A DNA stretch of 64,000 nt from Streptomyces sp. SLBN-118 (lineage in GTDB: Bacteria > Actinomycetota > Actinomycetes > Streptomycetales > Streptomycetaceae). The DNA is taken from positions 682,001 to 746,000 of the forward strand of contig NZ_VFNP01000001.1 in assembly GCF_006715635.1 (NCBI RefSeq). Direction: 5' to 3'. The position numbers and the translations under genes were made by a program. This document shows positions 9,105 through 16,848 of the stretch, in pieces; position 1 is the first letter of the stretch, and every line of letters starts with the position of its first letter. A model generated the notes under the pieces. It made no database searches, had not been told where the DNA came from, and saw only the letters and a program-made list of their open reading frames with translations.

Positions 9105-9233
9105 TCAGTCGATGCCGCGGACGATGTGCGGCTCGGCCGTGTCGTCCTCGTCGACCCCGGCGAGCCGGGGCGCCGGAGCCAGGGACACGAGGTCTCGTGC
9201 GGGGCGTTCGCGCTCTTGCTTGTCGTCGTGCAT
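9105..9233 (-). CDS. 42-aa peptide of unknown function next to condensation domain
   Basis: The frame encodes 42 residues, from MHDDKQERERPARDL to EPHIVRGID. The start is supported by a near-ideal ribosome site, AGGAGGAG, a few bases before ATG. The peptide is highly charged, has no cysteine and no membrane segment, and I do not recognise it. It is co-directional with the stand-alone condensation-domain gene (101-bp gap) and with the PPOX gene after it. Options are a small scaffold or accessory protein, a RiPP-like substrate, or a chance frame with a good ribosome site. It is too small to be an MbtH protein and lacks MbtH's tryptophans. Confidence 0.5.
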   Translation of the reverse strand: MHDDKQERERPARDLVSLAPAPRLAGVDEDDTAEPHIVRGID

Positions 9234-9334
9234 GAGCTCCTCCTGGGGATCGCCCGGACCACTCCTCCGGTTCGATCGGACCAGGGTGTCAAGATCTGCT
9301 CGAGAGCGGCTGGAGCTGACAGGGCCGCCGGGGC

Positions 9335-10873
9335 TCAGCCCGTGACGGGTGGCGGGTCCTGCTCGCAGAGCAGATGAAGGATGTCGCCTACGGTCGTGTC
9401 GTCGGCTGTGTGGGGCAGCTGCCGCAGCAACCGGATGCACTGGCCCAGGAGTTGGCCGGCTGCGTCGTCGGCGATCCTGCCGCGGTCGTGCACGGCAGTG
9501 AGGGCGAGGCCGCCGTCGGCGTCGCGGCCGGCGAGCAGGACGACGGGGTACGCGGCGGGCGAGCCGACGGCGCCGGGCAGTGAGACGCAGATGTCCTGCG
9601 CGGCGAGAGCCGTCTCGAGGCCGTCGGCCATCCGCGGACAGTGCGCGAAGACGAGCACGCTGTCGAGGAGCTGCTCGTCGGCGGGGCGGCCGCTCCACGC
9701 CTGGATCTGCTCCAGCGACACCCATTCGTACGCGGCCATGTCCAGTGTCAGGTCACGCAGTTGGGCCAGCAGCAGCGGCAGGTGCTGCGCCGGGTCGACC
9801 TGGATGGTCATGGGCAGCACGTTCATCAGCAGTCCGGGGAGCCGCTCGGCGACCTCCAGCGGGATGCCGCGGCCGGACACGGCGACGCCGAATCCCACTG
9901 GCGCCGGGCCACGGGCGTCACTGGCCCTGTACAGCAGGATCGCCCAAAGGGCCTGCAGAGCTCCGGCCTCGGTAGCGGCGTGGCCCGCCGCCCAGGTACG
10001 CAGCAGTTCGGCCTCGGCGGCGTCGAGCCGGGCAGCGGCGCGGCCGTGGCCCCGTTGGCCGGTGACGGGCCCGGGCCCGGGCCGCATCAGGGTCAGCGGG
10101 GGCGCGGTGCCGGTCAGGGCCCGGGACCAGAACCCCCGGGCCGGGCCGGTGTCCTGAGCCGCCAGCCAGCGGGTGTAGTCACGGATGTCGGGGCGGCGCT
10201 CGCCTCCGGGCAGTTCGCCCCCGGCGAGATAGGCCCGGTAGAACTCCTGCAGCAGGACGACGACGCTCCAGCCGTCCAGCAGGACATGGTGGTGCGTGAG
10301 CAGGATCCGGGTGGCGGCCGCAGGCGGGCCCGCCGGGGCCGGGGGCTCGTCGACGAGGGTGATCCGCAGCAGACCCGGGCTGCCGAGGTCGAAGCCGCTC
10401 AGCCGGTCCCGCTCGACGAGCTCGTCCCAGGCGACGGCGCCCGCGGCATGCCGGACGACCTGGGCCCTGACATGCTCGTGCAGGACGATACGGGGCTCGC
10501 CAAGCACGTCGAATGCGGCGCGCAGGACACTCTCACGGTCGAAGACGGCCTGCCAGGCGGCGGTGAACCGGAGGGTGTCCAGCGGGCCTTGCCATCGCCA
10601 GACCAGTTGCTCGACATAGCGGCCGGTGCCCGGGTGCGCGATCGCGTCAAGCAGCAGGCTGTGCTGCTGCGGGGTCAGCGGCACGCAGTCGGACCCCTCA
10701 GGGGCGCCGGCCGACAGCGTGGTGCATTCCGGGGTGCCGTCGGGCAGAAGTGGGCCGTCGCCGGGGTGCTCCCCCGCCGGGGAGTCCGGCCGCTCCGGGT
10801 GCGGAGGATGCTGGGTGATGAATGGTTCGTCACCTCCGTCCCCGGGGTGGCACGGGTGGCCTGCCTTCGTCAT
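9335..10873 (-). CDS. Stand-alone NRPS condensation domain
   Basis: This 512-aa protein has a disordered Pro/Gly/His-rich N-terminus of about 60 residues, then a C-domain (VPLTPQQHSLLLDAIAHPGTG). The catalytic HHxxxDG is intact at 195-201 (HHVLLDGWS), and later come the family-like ERLPGLLMNVLPM and a C-terminal floor-loop half. No adenylation or carrier domain is fused. Such free C domains form amide or ester bonds between a carrier-bound acyl group and an amine or alcohol. No free PCP is visible in the window, so its donor may be a PKS ACP or an in-trans carrier. It follows the PPTase gene by 98 bp. Confidence 0.9.
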   Translation of the reverse strand: MTKAGHPCHPGDGGDEPFITQHPPHPERPDSPAGEHPGDGPLLPDGTPECTTLSAGAPEGSDCVPLTPQQHSLLLDAIAHPGTGRYVEQLVWRWQGPLDTLRFTAAWQAVFDRESVLRAAFDVLGEPRIVLHEHVRAQVVRHAAGAVAWDELVERDRLSGFDLGSPGLLRITLVDEPPAPAGPPAAATRILLTHHHVLLDGWSVVVLLQEFYRAYLAGGELPGGERRPDIRDYTRWLAAQDTGPARGFWSRALTGTAPPLTLMRPGPGPVTGQRGHGRAAARLDAAEAELLRTWAAGHAATEAGALQALWAILLYRASDARGPAPVGFGVAVSGRGIPLEVAERLPGLLMNVLPMTIQVDPAQHLPLLLAQLRDLTLDMAAYEWVSLEQIQAWSGRPADEQLLDSVLVFAHCPRMADGLETALAAQDICVSLPGAVGSPAAYPVVLLAGRDADGGLALTAVHDRGRIADDAAGQLLGQCIRLLRQLPHTADDTTVGDILHLLCEQDPPPVTG

Positions 10874-10971
10874 GGGACGTCTCCTGGTTCCTCAGCCGGA
10901 CGGATACGGTGCTCCCGGGCCGAGGATGCCCCGCGCCGCTGCCGCGGGGCTGATACGCCGCTGACGCGGGG

Positions 10972-11814
10972 TCATACCCTGGACGGCCCCGGGTCGTCCT
11001 CAGCGGTGAGGCGTTGTGTCATCGCCGTCAGGAATCCCTCGTCGAGCATGGTGCACACCGAGGTGTCGCCCGCCGGGTCGAGGCCGGCGTCGTGGCAGGC
11101 GATGCTGATCAGATAGCGGCCGAGCTCCCGATGGGTGGCAAAGCCCCATTCACCGTGGGAACCCGCGCTCCCGTCGGGGGCGCGCAGCCGGCCGCCGTGC
11201 AGGCCGAAGCCGAACTCGGTGAACGCCAGCCGCATGCCCTGGCCCAGCGCCTTGGTGTAGGCCTCCTTCAAGGTCCACAACCGCAGGGCCTGCGCGCTCT
11301 GTTCGTTCTCGGGGAGCGCGTCCAGCTCGGCCGCCTCGGCCGGGGTGCACATCTGGGACCTCAGCAGGTCCAGTCGCAGCGGGCGGCCGACCGGTTCCGC
11401 GTCCACACCGATGCGGCCGATCCGGCTCAGCGCGACCACGATGAGCTCGCCGGTGTGCGTCAGGCTCACCTCGATCTGGTCGAAGCCGCGCAGATACGGG
11501 CGGCCGCCGAGCCGGTAGGCGAGGTCGAGGGATGCGGGCTGGGTGCACAGCGCGGCGCCCGCCGCGTACTTGATGAGCAGGCGGGCGGCCGCGAAGCGGA
11601 AGCGCACCGTGGCATCGGCCGTACGGCGGTAGCGGGTCCAGTCGTGGCCGAGCAGCCGGCGCAGCCCCGGTGTGGTGAGCACGGCGGGCAGCCACTCGCC
11701 CCACGTTGTGTACACCACCGCGCTGCCCGTCTCCGTCAGGTTCCGGTGTACGGCATGCCATGGCCCTTCGGGCCGCGGCACGTGGACCGGCGCGGCAATG
11801 GTCGGCTCGTCCAT
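10972..11814 (-). CDS. Sfp-type 4'-phosphopantetheinyl transferase
   Basis: This 280-aa protein has the Sfp/Gsp motifs RIGVDAEPV (Mg2+-binding Asp and Glu) and LRLWTLKEAYTKALGQG, plus the upstream VSLTHTGELIVVAL. It would load phosphopantetheine from CoA onto the cluster's ACPs (2344-2613 and the ACP domain of 36364-37917). Length is near the upper end for the family. It lies between the acyl-CoA-dehydrogenase-like gene and the condensation domain in one leftward run; angucycline clusters often carry such a gene (jadM). Confidence 0.9.
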   Translation of the reverse strand: MDEPTIAAPVHVPRPEGPWHAVHRNLTETGSAVVYTTWGEWLPAVLTTPGLRRLLGHDWTRYRRTADATVRFRFAAARLLIKYAAGAALCTQPASLDLAYRLGGRPYLRGFDQIEVSLTHTGELIVVALSRIGRIGVDAEPVGRPLRLDLLRSQMCTPAEAAELDALPENEQSAQALRLWTLKEAYTKALGQGMRLAFTEFGFGLHGGRLRAPDGSAGSHGEWGFATHRELGRYLISIACHDAGLDPAGDTSVCTMLDEGFLTAMTQRLTAEDDPGPSRV

Positions 11815-11871
11815 GGTCGTCCTCCCCTCGTCCCCAAGGTTCCCTGCATGGTGGCTGGTTCCGGCAAGGGC

Positions 11872-13638
11872 TCATCCGGCGAGCCGCGTGGCGTACAGGT
11901 CGTAACTGCGGCCGTCCCGGTAGCGCTCCAGCACCTCGGCGATGACGGTGCCGGTGACCTGGTCGGGCAGTTCGGGCACCGGCACTCCCAGCCTGCGGCC
12001 TATCCGGCTCAGGGCCAGGACCGCCCAGGAGGGATCGTCGAGGAAGGAGCCGGTTCCGTCCTGGGCACGGCGGACGCCCAGGCAGGACGCGCCGGCCAGC
12101 AGGAGCGCGTAACGGTCGGCCAGGACGCACGCTTTTGGGTCGGCAAACAGCTCCGGGCCGCGGCCGGCCGGCGCCGCGCACTCCTCGCGCAGCGCGCGCA
12201 CCTCCTGGACGAACGATTCGGCAAGATCCGACAGTGCCGCCCAGACCGGTCCGGCCGAGCGCAGCGTGCCGAGACGCTCGGCTTCGGCGACCAGGGCCGC
12301 GGTGATCCGGTCCTCCGTTCCGGAGACCGTCAGCCTGCGGTAGTCGAACGGTGGCACCGGGTCCTCGGGCCGGAACAGGCCGGCAGGCGGCTCGGGCGAA
12401 TGGAACCAAGAGGTGCGGGCCAGGGTGCGCAGTTGGGGCACGAGGACCGCCTGGCAGGCGGCGGTGCCCGCATGTCCGAGACCGGCGACGGGCAGGTCCC
12501 GCACCAGTTTCTGGAATCCGCCGTACCGCGGTCCGCGGTCGTAGCCGCGGGCTCCGAGCGCCGTGGCCAGTTCCTCCAGATCCTCACGGAGCAGGTCGGG
12601 CATCGTGTACTTGACTGCCGCCGCGAGCAGATGGGCGCTGTCGGGCAGCAGGCTCAGGGCGCGCAGCCCGGTGACCGCCATGCTGTCGCAGGCCAGCAGA
12701 TCCGCGAACACCCCGGCGAGCACCCGGTGCCAGCGGCGGGCGGGCAGGCCGTTGCTGCGGTTCTCGGTGGCGGCCCGCACGGCGTGCCGCAGGACGCTGT
12801 CCACTCCGGCGATCACCACACCGGGGATCAGACAGCGGTTGACCTGGAAGGTGCGCAGTGCGAGCAGGACACCCTCGCCCAGGCCGCCGACGAGGGTGTC
12901 CGGCCCGACGGGACAGTCGGCGAAGGCGATACCGGAGAAGCGGCTGCCGCGCATCCCCGCGGTGTCGACGCGCGCGAGGCGCAGCAGCCCGCCCGGAGGC
13001 AGCCGTTCCGGATCGAGCAGCAGTACGGAATGGCTGCCCGGGCCGGTGGTGGACGCGGTGCGGGCGTACATGACGAAGGCTTCGGCCCTGTCGGCGTTGA
13101 TGACGACGTCCTTGCGGCCGCCGAGCGTGAAGCCGCCGCCGGGGGCCGGGCGAGCGGTGAACTCGTCGCGCAGGATGGCGTTCGCGTGCGCGAGTTCCCG
13201 GTGCAGGATCGAGGCCCGGCCGCCCTCCAGCAGCAGAGTGGCGGTTTCCGTGCGCTGGCGCGCGTCGCCCGCCGCCCAGACGGCGGAGGTCGCGAACAGC
13301 GAGGTGATGCCGAACCCGAAGCCAAGGGCGGCATCGCGACGGAAGACCGGACGCAGGACGCGGGCCAGGTCGTCCGCTCTGGCCAGCCGCCCGCCGAGGT
13401 CCTGGGGCACGAACTCCGCGGCGAGGTGGGCATCGGCCAGCAGTTGCTCGGTGGCTTCGGGCACCTCACGCCGTTCGTCCGACCCCAGCAGCGCGGTGTG
13501 GCCGTGCGGGTTGGCGGGGTCGAACGGGTCGCCGAGCAGCGCCTCCAGGCGCGCGGCCCGCTCGGGAGCGGCGGCCGGGAGGCCGGCAGCACCGGGCTGC
13601 CGGCCGGCGGGCGTGCCGTAACAGGCGGCTTCGGTCAC
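11872..13638 (-). CDS. Acyl-CoA dehydrogenase-like flavoprotein
   Basis: This 588-aa protein begins with GTG at 13638, overlapping the aromatase/cyclase stop by GTGA. It reads as a member of the acyl-CoA dehydrogenase/oxidase superfamily: a helical N-terminus, a middle region with AILRDEFTARPAPGGGFTLGGRKD and MYARTASTTGPGSH, then GMRGSRFSGIAF, and a long helical C-terminal half. It is longer than standard dehydrogenases (about 380 aa) and nearer acyl-CoA oxidases. It could desaturate or oxidise a carrier- or CoA-bound chain, or act as a flavin oxygenase on the aromatic product. A second, different member is at 48420-50297. Confidence 0.7.
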   Translation of the reverse strand: MTEAACYGTPAGRQPGAAGLPAAAPERAARLEALLGDPFDPANPHGHTALLGSDERREVPEATEQLLADAHLAAEFVPQDLGGRLARADDLARVLRPVFRRDAALGFGFGITSLFATSAVWAAGDARQRTETATLLLEGGRASILHRELAHANAILRDEFTARPAPGGGFTLGGRKDVVINADRAEAFVMYARTASTTGPGSHSVLLLDPERLPPGGLLRLARVDTAGMRGSRFSGIAFADCPVGPDTLVGGLGEGVLLALRTFQVNRCLIPGVVIAGVDSVLRHAVRAATENRSNGLPARRWHRVLAGVFADLLACDSMAVTGLRALSLLPDSAHLLAAAVKYTMPDLLREDLEELATALGARGYDRGPRYGGFQKLVRDLPVAGLGHAGTAACQAVLVPQLRTLARTSWFHSPEPPAGLFRPEDPVPPFDYRRLTVSGTEDRITAALVAEAERLGTLRSAGPVWAALSDLAESFVQEVRALREECAAPAGRGPELFADPKACVLADRYALLLAGASCLGVRRAQDGTGSFLDDPSWAVLALSRIGRRLGVPVPELPDQVTGTVIAEVLERYRDGRSYDLYATRLAG

Positions 13639-14591
13639 AGGACCCGGACCGCACTCTCCGCGTGCTGCTTGGCCAGCGCCAGCATGAGGGTGCCGACCCG
13701 GCCGAGGTCCTCGCGCACTCGCCGCCGGGCCGCTGCCAGGTCGGCGCCCTCGCCGAGCACCCGCTCGATGTCCTCCTCGTTCAGGACGACCTGGTGCTGC
13801 GCGGTGACCGTCACGCCCGTCTCGTCGGGTTCGACCGACCACTCCCCGGTGTGTGCCGCCATCAGGGCAGGCGGGGCCGTCTGCTTGAAGACGATGCGTC
13901 CGGCGTGCGGGAAGCAGATCCGCACCGACTCGGTGGTGTGCATCGCGCCGTCGGCGCCGGAGGCGTCCATGGTCATCACCTGTACGCCCGGCGCTTGTTC
14001 GGTCAGCTCGACCCGCCGCACGTGCGGGGCAAGCTTGGGCCAGTCACCCGCCCGGTAGAGGAAGTCGTAGACCAGCTCGGCGGGGCCGTTGACCCGTACG
14101 GAGTCCTCGAAGAGAAGCACCAGGTCGTCCAGACGGGTCCACTTCTCGGCCATGTCCTTGAGACTGTCCAGCTGGACACGGCTGTTGGCGTCGGTCGCGC
14201 GTTGTACCCAGGCCGCCTGCTCGGCCGCGTCACCGGGAACGGTGAAGTCGTGCAGCAGGGTCAGCTGTGAGCGGTCGCCTCCGTGCGCCTCGACGATCCA
14301 GGTGCCGCCCATGGACTCGACGGACGAGGCGGGGACCTGCTGTCGGAAGTCGACCCGGCGCAGCTCGGGGTCGAGGAGGCGGACCGACGCCCATGACGTC
14401 ACCCGGCCGTTGGCGGTGGCCCAGATGCGCAGCCGCTCGTGGGTTCCGTCGAACTCGAGTTGCTCGACATGGATGCTGGGCGGGAAGAACAGCGGCCACC
14501 GTACGGTGTCGGCGATCAGCCCGTACAGCACTCCGGCCGGAGCGGCCACCTCAGCCCGGTGGCTCGTACGGTGCACGCGCGTGTCCGACAT
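13635..14591 (-). CDS. Second two-domain aromatase/cyclase
   Basis: This 318-aa didomain SRPBCC protein parallels the one at 570-1514: IFPP/LFFPPSIHVEQLEF, MGGTWIVEAHGG, then a second domain beginning near DSVRVNGPAELVYDFLYRAGDWP and containing AAHTGEWSVEP. The two paralogues differ at many positions. A second ARO/CYC is consistent either with a second polyketide chain made by minimal PKS 2, which has no cyclase of its own beside it, or with a later ring in the same product. ATG 14591 follows GAGAGGGG. Confidence 0.92.
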   Translation of the reverse strand: MSDTRVHRTSHRAEVAAPAGVLYGLIADTVRWPLFFPPSIHVEQLEFDGTHERLRIWATANGRVTSWASVRLLDPELRRVDFRQQVPASSVESMGGTWIVEAHGGDRSQLTLLHDFTVPGDAAEQAAWVQRATDANSRVQLDSLKDMAEKWTRLDDLVLLFEDSVRVNGPAELVYDFLYRAGDWPKLAPHVRRVELTEQAPGVQVMTMDASGADGAMHTTESVRICFPHAGRIVFKQTAPPALMAAHTGEWSVEPDETGVTVTAQHQVVLNEEDIERVLGEGADLAAARRRVREDLGRVGTLMLALAKQHAESAVRVL

Positions 14592-14739
14592 GTGCAACAC
14601 CCCTCTCGCGTCGGATGGGTTCGCCGGAGCGGGGGCGGGCGTCACCGGGCCCGCCACGCATGTCCGGCTCCCAGCCGGTGCGCGGGACGGCACCGGGCTG
14701 GGTCGGTGGCCTGTGCGCACCCCGGTCGTAGTCGGCTCG

Positions 14740-16491
14740 TCATCGGGTTTCTCTGTCCGCGAAGGCCACGGTATTTACCGTCTCATTGACCTTCTCCTGA
14801 CCGGGTCGAAGAACGGACGAGGACGGCTCGAACACCGGTCGAGGGGCGCCGACGGGCGACGGCTGCACTCCAGGTGAGCGATGGAGCCGCAGTGCGGCGA
14901 GTGCTTCGTCGAGCGTCCGGCCGCTCAACAGGGCGCCGTGCGCGGCGAGATAGCCGTCGGGCCTGATCAGCAGCCAGCCGCCGGGCACCAGGCCCAGCGC
15001 GGCGCACAGGGCTCCGTCCGGATCGGGCAGCGGGGCCGGGCCCGCCCAGCCGTACCCGCCCACGGTGCGCACCGACAGCCAGGCGCCGTGCCGGGCGGCC
15101 GCGTCGGCGGCGGCCCGTGCGGGTTCACCGGCCCGGCCACGGCCGTCGGCCGCGGCCAGCAGGGTCCAGCGTACGTCGCGCAGTTCCTCGCTCAGGGCGC
15201 GCGCTCCCGCGGTCGGCGGCTGCCCGGCGGTGGCGAAGGCGACGCGGTGTCCGGGGCGGCAGTGCGCCGGTGGTGCGGGCCGGCCCGAGGGCTCAAGGCT
15301 CAGGGAGCTCGGGGCATAGTTCAGGCGCAGTCCCGACATGGAGCCGAGCACCCGGCGCTGGATGGCGCGGCGCAGCGCCGGGACCCTGCGCACGACGGCG
15401 AAGACCGCGGGCAGCGCCACCGAGGCGAGGATGTTCTTGAACTGGACAAGAAACGTGGCCGTGCGGGTGGAGCCGAGCAGCTCGCGCCCGACGGGAACAC
15501 GCTCCTGGCTGTAGCTGTCCAGCAACTCCCGCCCGGCATGGCCCTGTTCGACCATGGCGAGCTTCCAGGCCAGGTTGTACGCCTCCTGGATTCCGGTGTT
15601 CATTCCCTGCCCCGAGGCGGGGCTGTGCACATGTGCGGCGTCGCCGGCGACGAAGACGCGGCCTTCGTGCATGCGCGGGACCATGCGCTGCTGGAAGGTG
15701 AACACCGACGTCCACTCGGGTTCGCCGACCCGTACCTGATGTCGCAGGCCCCCGCTGAGGCGGGCGGAGAAGTGCTCGGCCACGTCCCGCCCTGCGCAGT
15801 GGCCGGGTGCCGTCTCCAGCAGCCGCCAGTGCCCTTCACTCGCGTAGGGCACCATCATCATGGCCCCGGTGCCGGTGTGCACCCAGTAGATGCTGTCGGG
15901 CGGCAGGTCCGTGGTGACGGGTGCGTCGGCGAGCATCCAGGTGTCGCGGCTCTCGCCGATCAGCGGCAGACCGAGGCCCTTGCGTACGGTGCTGTGCCCG
16001 CCGTCGCAGCCGATCAGCCAGGGCACCCGGCACGGCTCCTCGGTGCCGTCGGGGTGGCGCAGGACGGCTCGGACCGACGTCTCGTCCTGCTCGAAGGACG
16101 CCAGACGCACACCCCACTCGGCCTCGACGCCGAGCCGGGCGACTGCCGCCCGCAGCGTGGCCTCCGTACGTATCTGCTCGATGATGACGGTGTAAGGGTA
16201 ACGGGTGGGCATCGTCGTGTAGTCGGCGTCGAGCCTCACCAGGCGCCGGCCCTTGGCGTACATCGTGAACGCCCCGTTGCGGCGCCCCTGTTCGAGGATC
16301 GGGCCGACCGTGCCCATCTGGTCGAGGGTCTCCAGGGTGCGCGGGTGGACGGCGACAGCCCTGCTCGTGCGGGCGGGGCCCGTGGCGGCGTCGACGAGAC
16401 GCACGCGCAGGCCGCGGCGGGCGAGTTCGTGGGCGGCACTCAGGCCGACGGGACCGGCGCCGACGACCAGGACCTGGAGCTCACCGGACAC
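14740..16491 (-). CDS. FAD-dependent monooxygenase, long form
   Basis: This 583-aa class A flavin monooxygenase has VLVVGAGPVGLSAAHELARRG at the N-terminus, LIGCDGGHSTVRKGLG (DG motif), VFVAGDAAHVHSPASGQGMNTGIQEAYNLAWKLA (GD motif, residues known to bind FAD) and a C-terminal thioredoxin-like domain with LIRPDGYLAAHG. It groups by motif with the 3-(3-hydroxyphenyl)propionate hydroxylase-like oxygenases rather than the PgaE type at 6515. The GTG start at 16491 overlaps the end of the ABM gene by 11 bp. It probably performs a late hydroxylation or ring cleavage on the aromatic scaffold. Confidence 0.88.
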   Translation of the reverse strand: MSGELQVLVVGAGPVGLSAAHELARRGLRVRLVDAATGPARTSRAVAVHPRTLETLDQMGTVGPILEQGRRNGAFTMYAKGRRLVRLDADYTTMPTRYPYTVIIEQIRTEATLRAAVARLGVEAEWGVRLASFEQDETSVRAVLRHPDGTEEPCRVPWLIGCDGGHSTVRKGLGLPLIGESRDTWMLADAPVTTDLPPDSIYWVHTGTGAMMMVPYASEGHWRLLETAPGHCAGRDVAEHFSARLSGGLRHQVRVGEPEWTSVFTFQQRMVPRMHEGRVFVAGDAAHVHSPASGQGMNTGIQEAYNLAWKLAMVEQGHAGRELLDSYSQERVPVGRELLGSTRTATFLVQFKNILASVALPAVFAVVRRVPALRRAIQRRVLGSMSGLRLNYAPSSLSLEPSGRPAPPAHCRPGHRVAFATAGQPPTAGARALSEELRDVRWTLLAAADGRGRAGEPARAAADAAARHGAWLSVRTVGGYGWAGPAPLPDPDGALCAALGLVPGGWLLIRPDGYLAAHGALLSGRTLDEALAALRLHRSPGVQPSPVGAPRPVFEPSSSVLRPGQEKVNETVNTVAFADRETR

Positions 16492-16798
16492 CGGCTGCCT
16501 CCGGACCGGCCTGGTCGCGCGCGTCCACCGGCTCGTACATGCCGGGCTCGGCGGTGACGAGCGGCCTGAGCTCGGCCAGCAGGCGCTGGAAGCCCTCGGT
16601 GGCGAACGCCGCGCGGTGGGCCGCGGCGTCCTGCCAGGTCGCGATTTCCAGGTAGACGTGACCTTCGCCGAGCCGGCGCAGGTGCTGGTGGCCGACATAG
16701 CCGGGCTGGGCCGCCATGTAGGCCGTGAGCCGGTTCCTGACGGCCAGGAAGGTCTCGTGGTCGCCATGCACGGTCAGCTTGTTGACGAAGGTGGCCAT
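16481..16798 (-). CDS. Single-domain ABM-family monooxygenase
   Basis: This 105-aa protein (MATFVNKLTVHGDHETFLAV, GYVGHQHLRRLGEGHVYLEIATW) has the ferredoxin-like ABM fold of anthrone oxygenases and of the angucycline B-ring-opening enzymes JadG/GilOII. The ATG has AGGAGA upstream. It is sandwiched in an operon between the AMP-forming ligase (50 bp upstream) and the long FAD monooxygenase (11-bp overlap), which suggests that the two oxygenases act together. Assignment to ring opening is speculative; quinone formation is equally possible. Confidence 0.75.
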   Translation of the reverse strand: MATFVNKLTVHGDHETFLAVRNRLTAYMAAQPGYVGHQHLRRLGEGHVYLEIATWQDAAAHRAAFATEGFQRLLAELRPLVTAEPGMYEPVDARDQAGPEAAGVR

Positions 16799-16848
16799 GT
16801 CCTGTCTCCTGCGGGTCGGTGGTGCGCGATGGGTGGGTGTTACGAGGC

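Noticed and set aside
11014..14058. A 1014-codon rightward open frame
   Set aside because: Antisense shadow of the PPTase, dehydrogenase-like and aromatase genes; such frames are common opposite high-GC coding DNA, and the translation has no recognisable domain.
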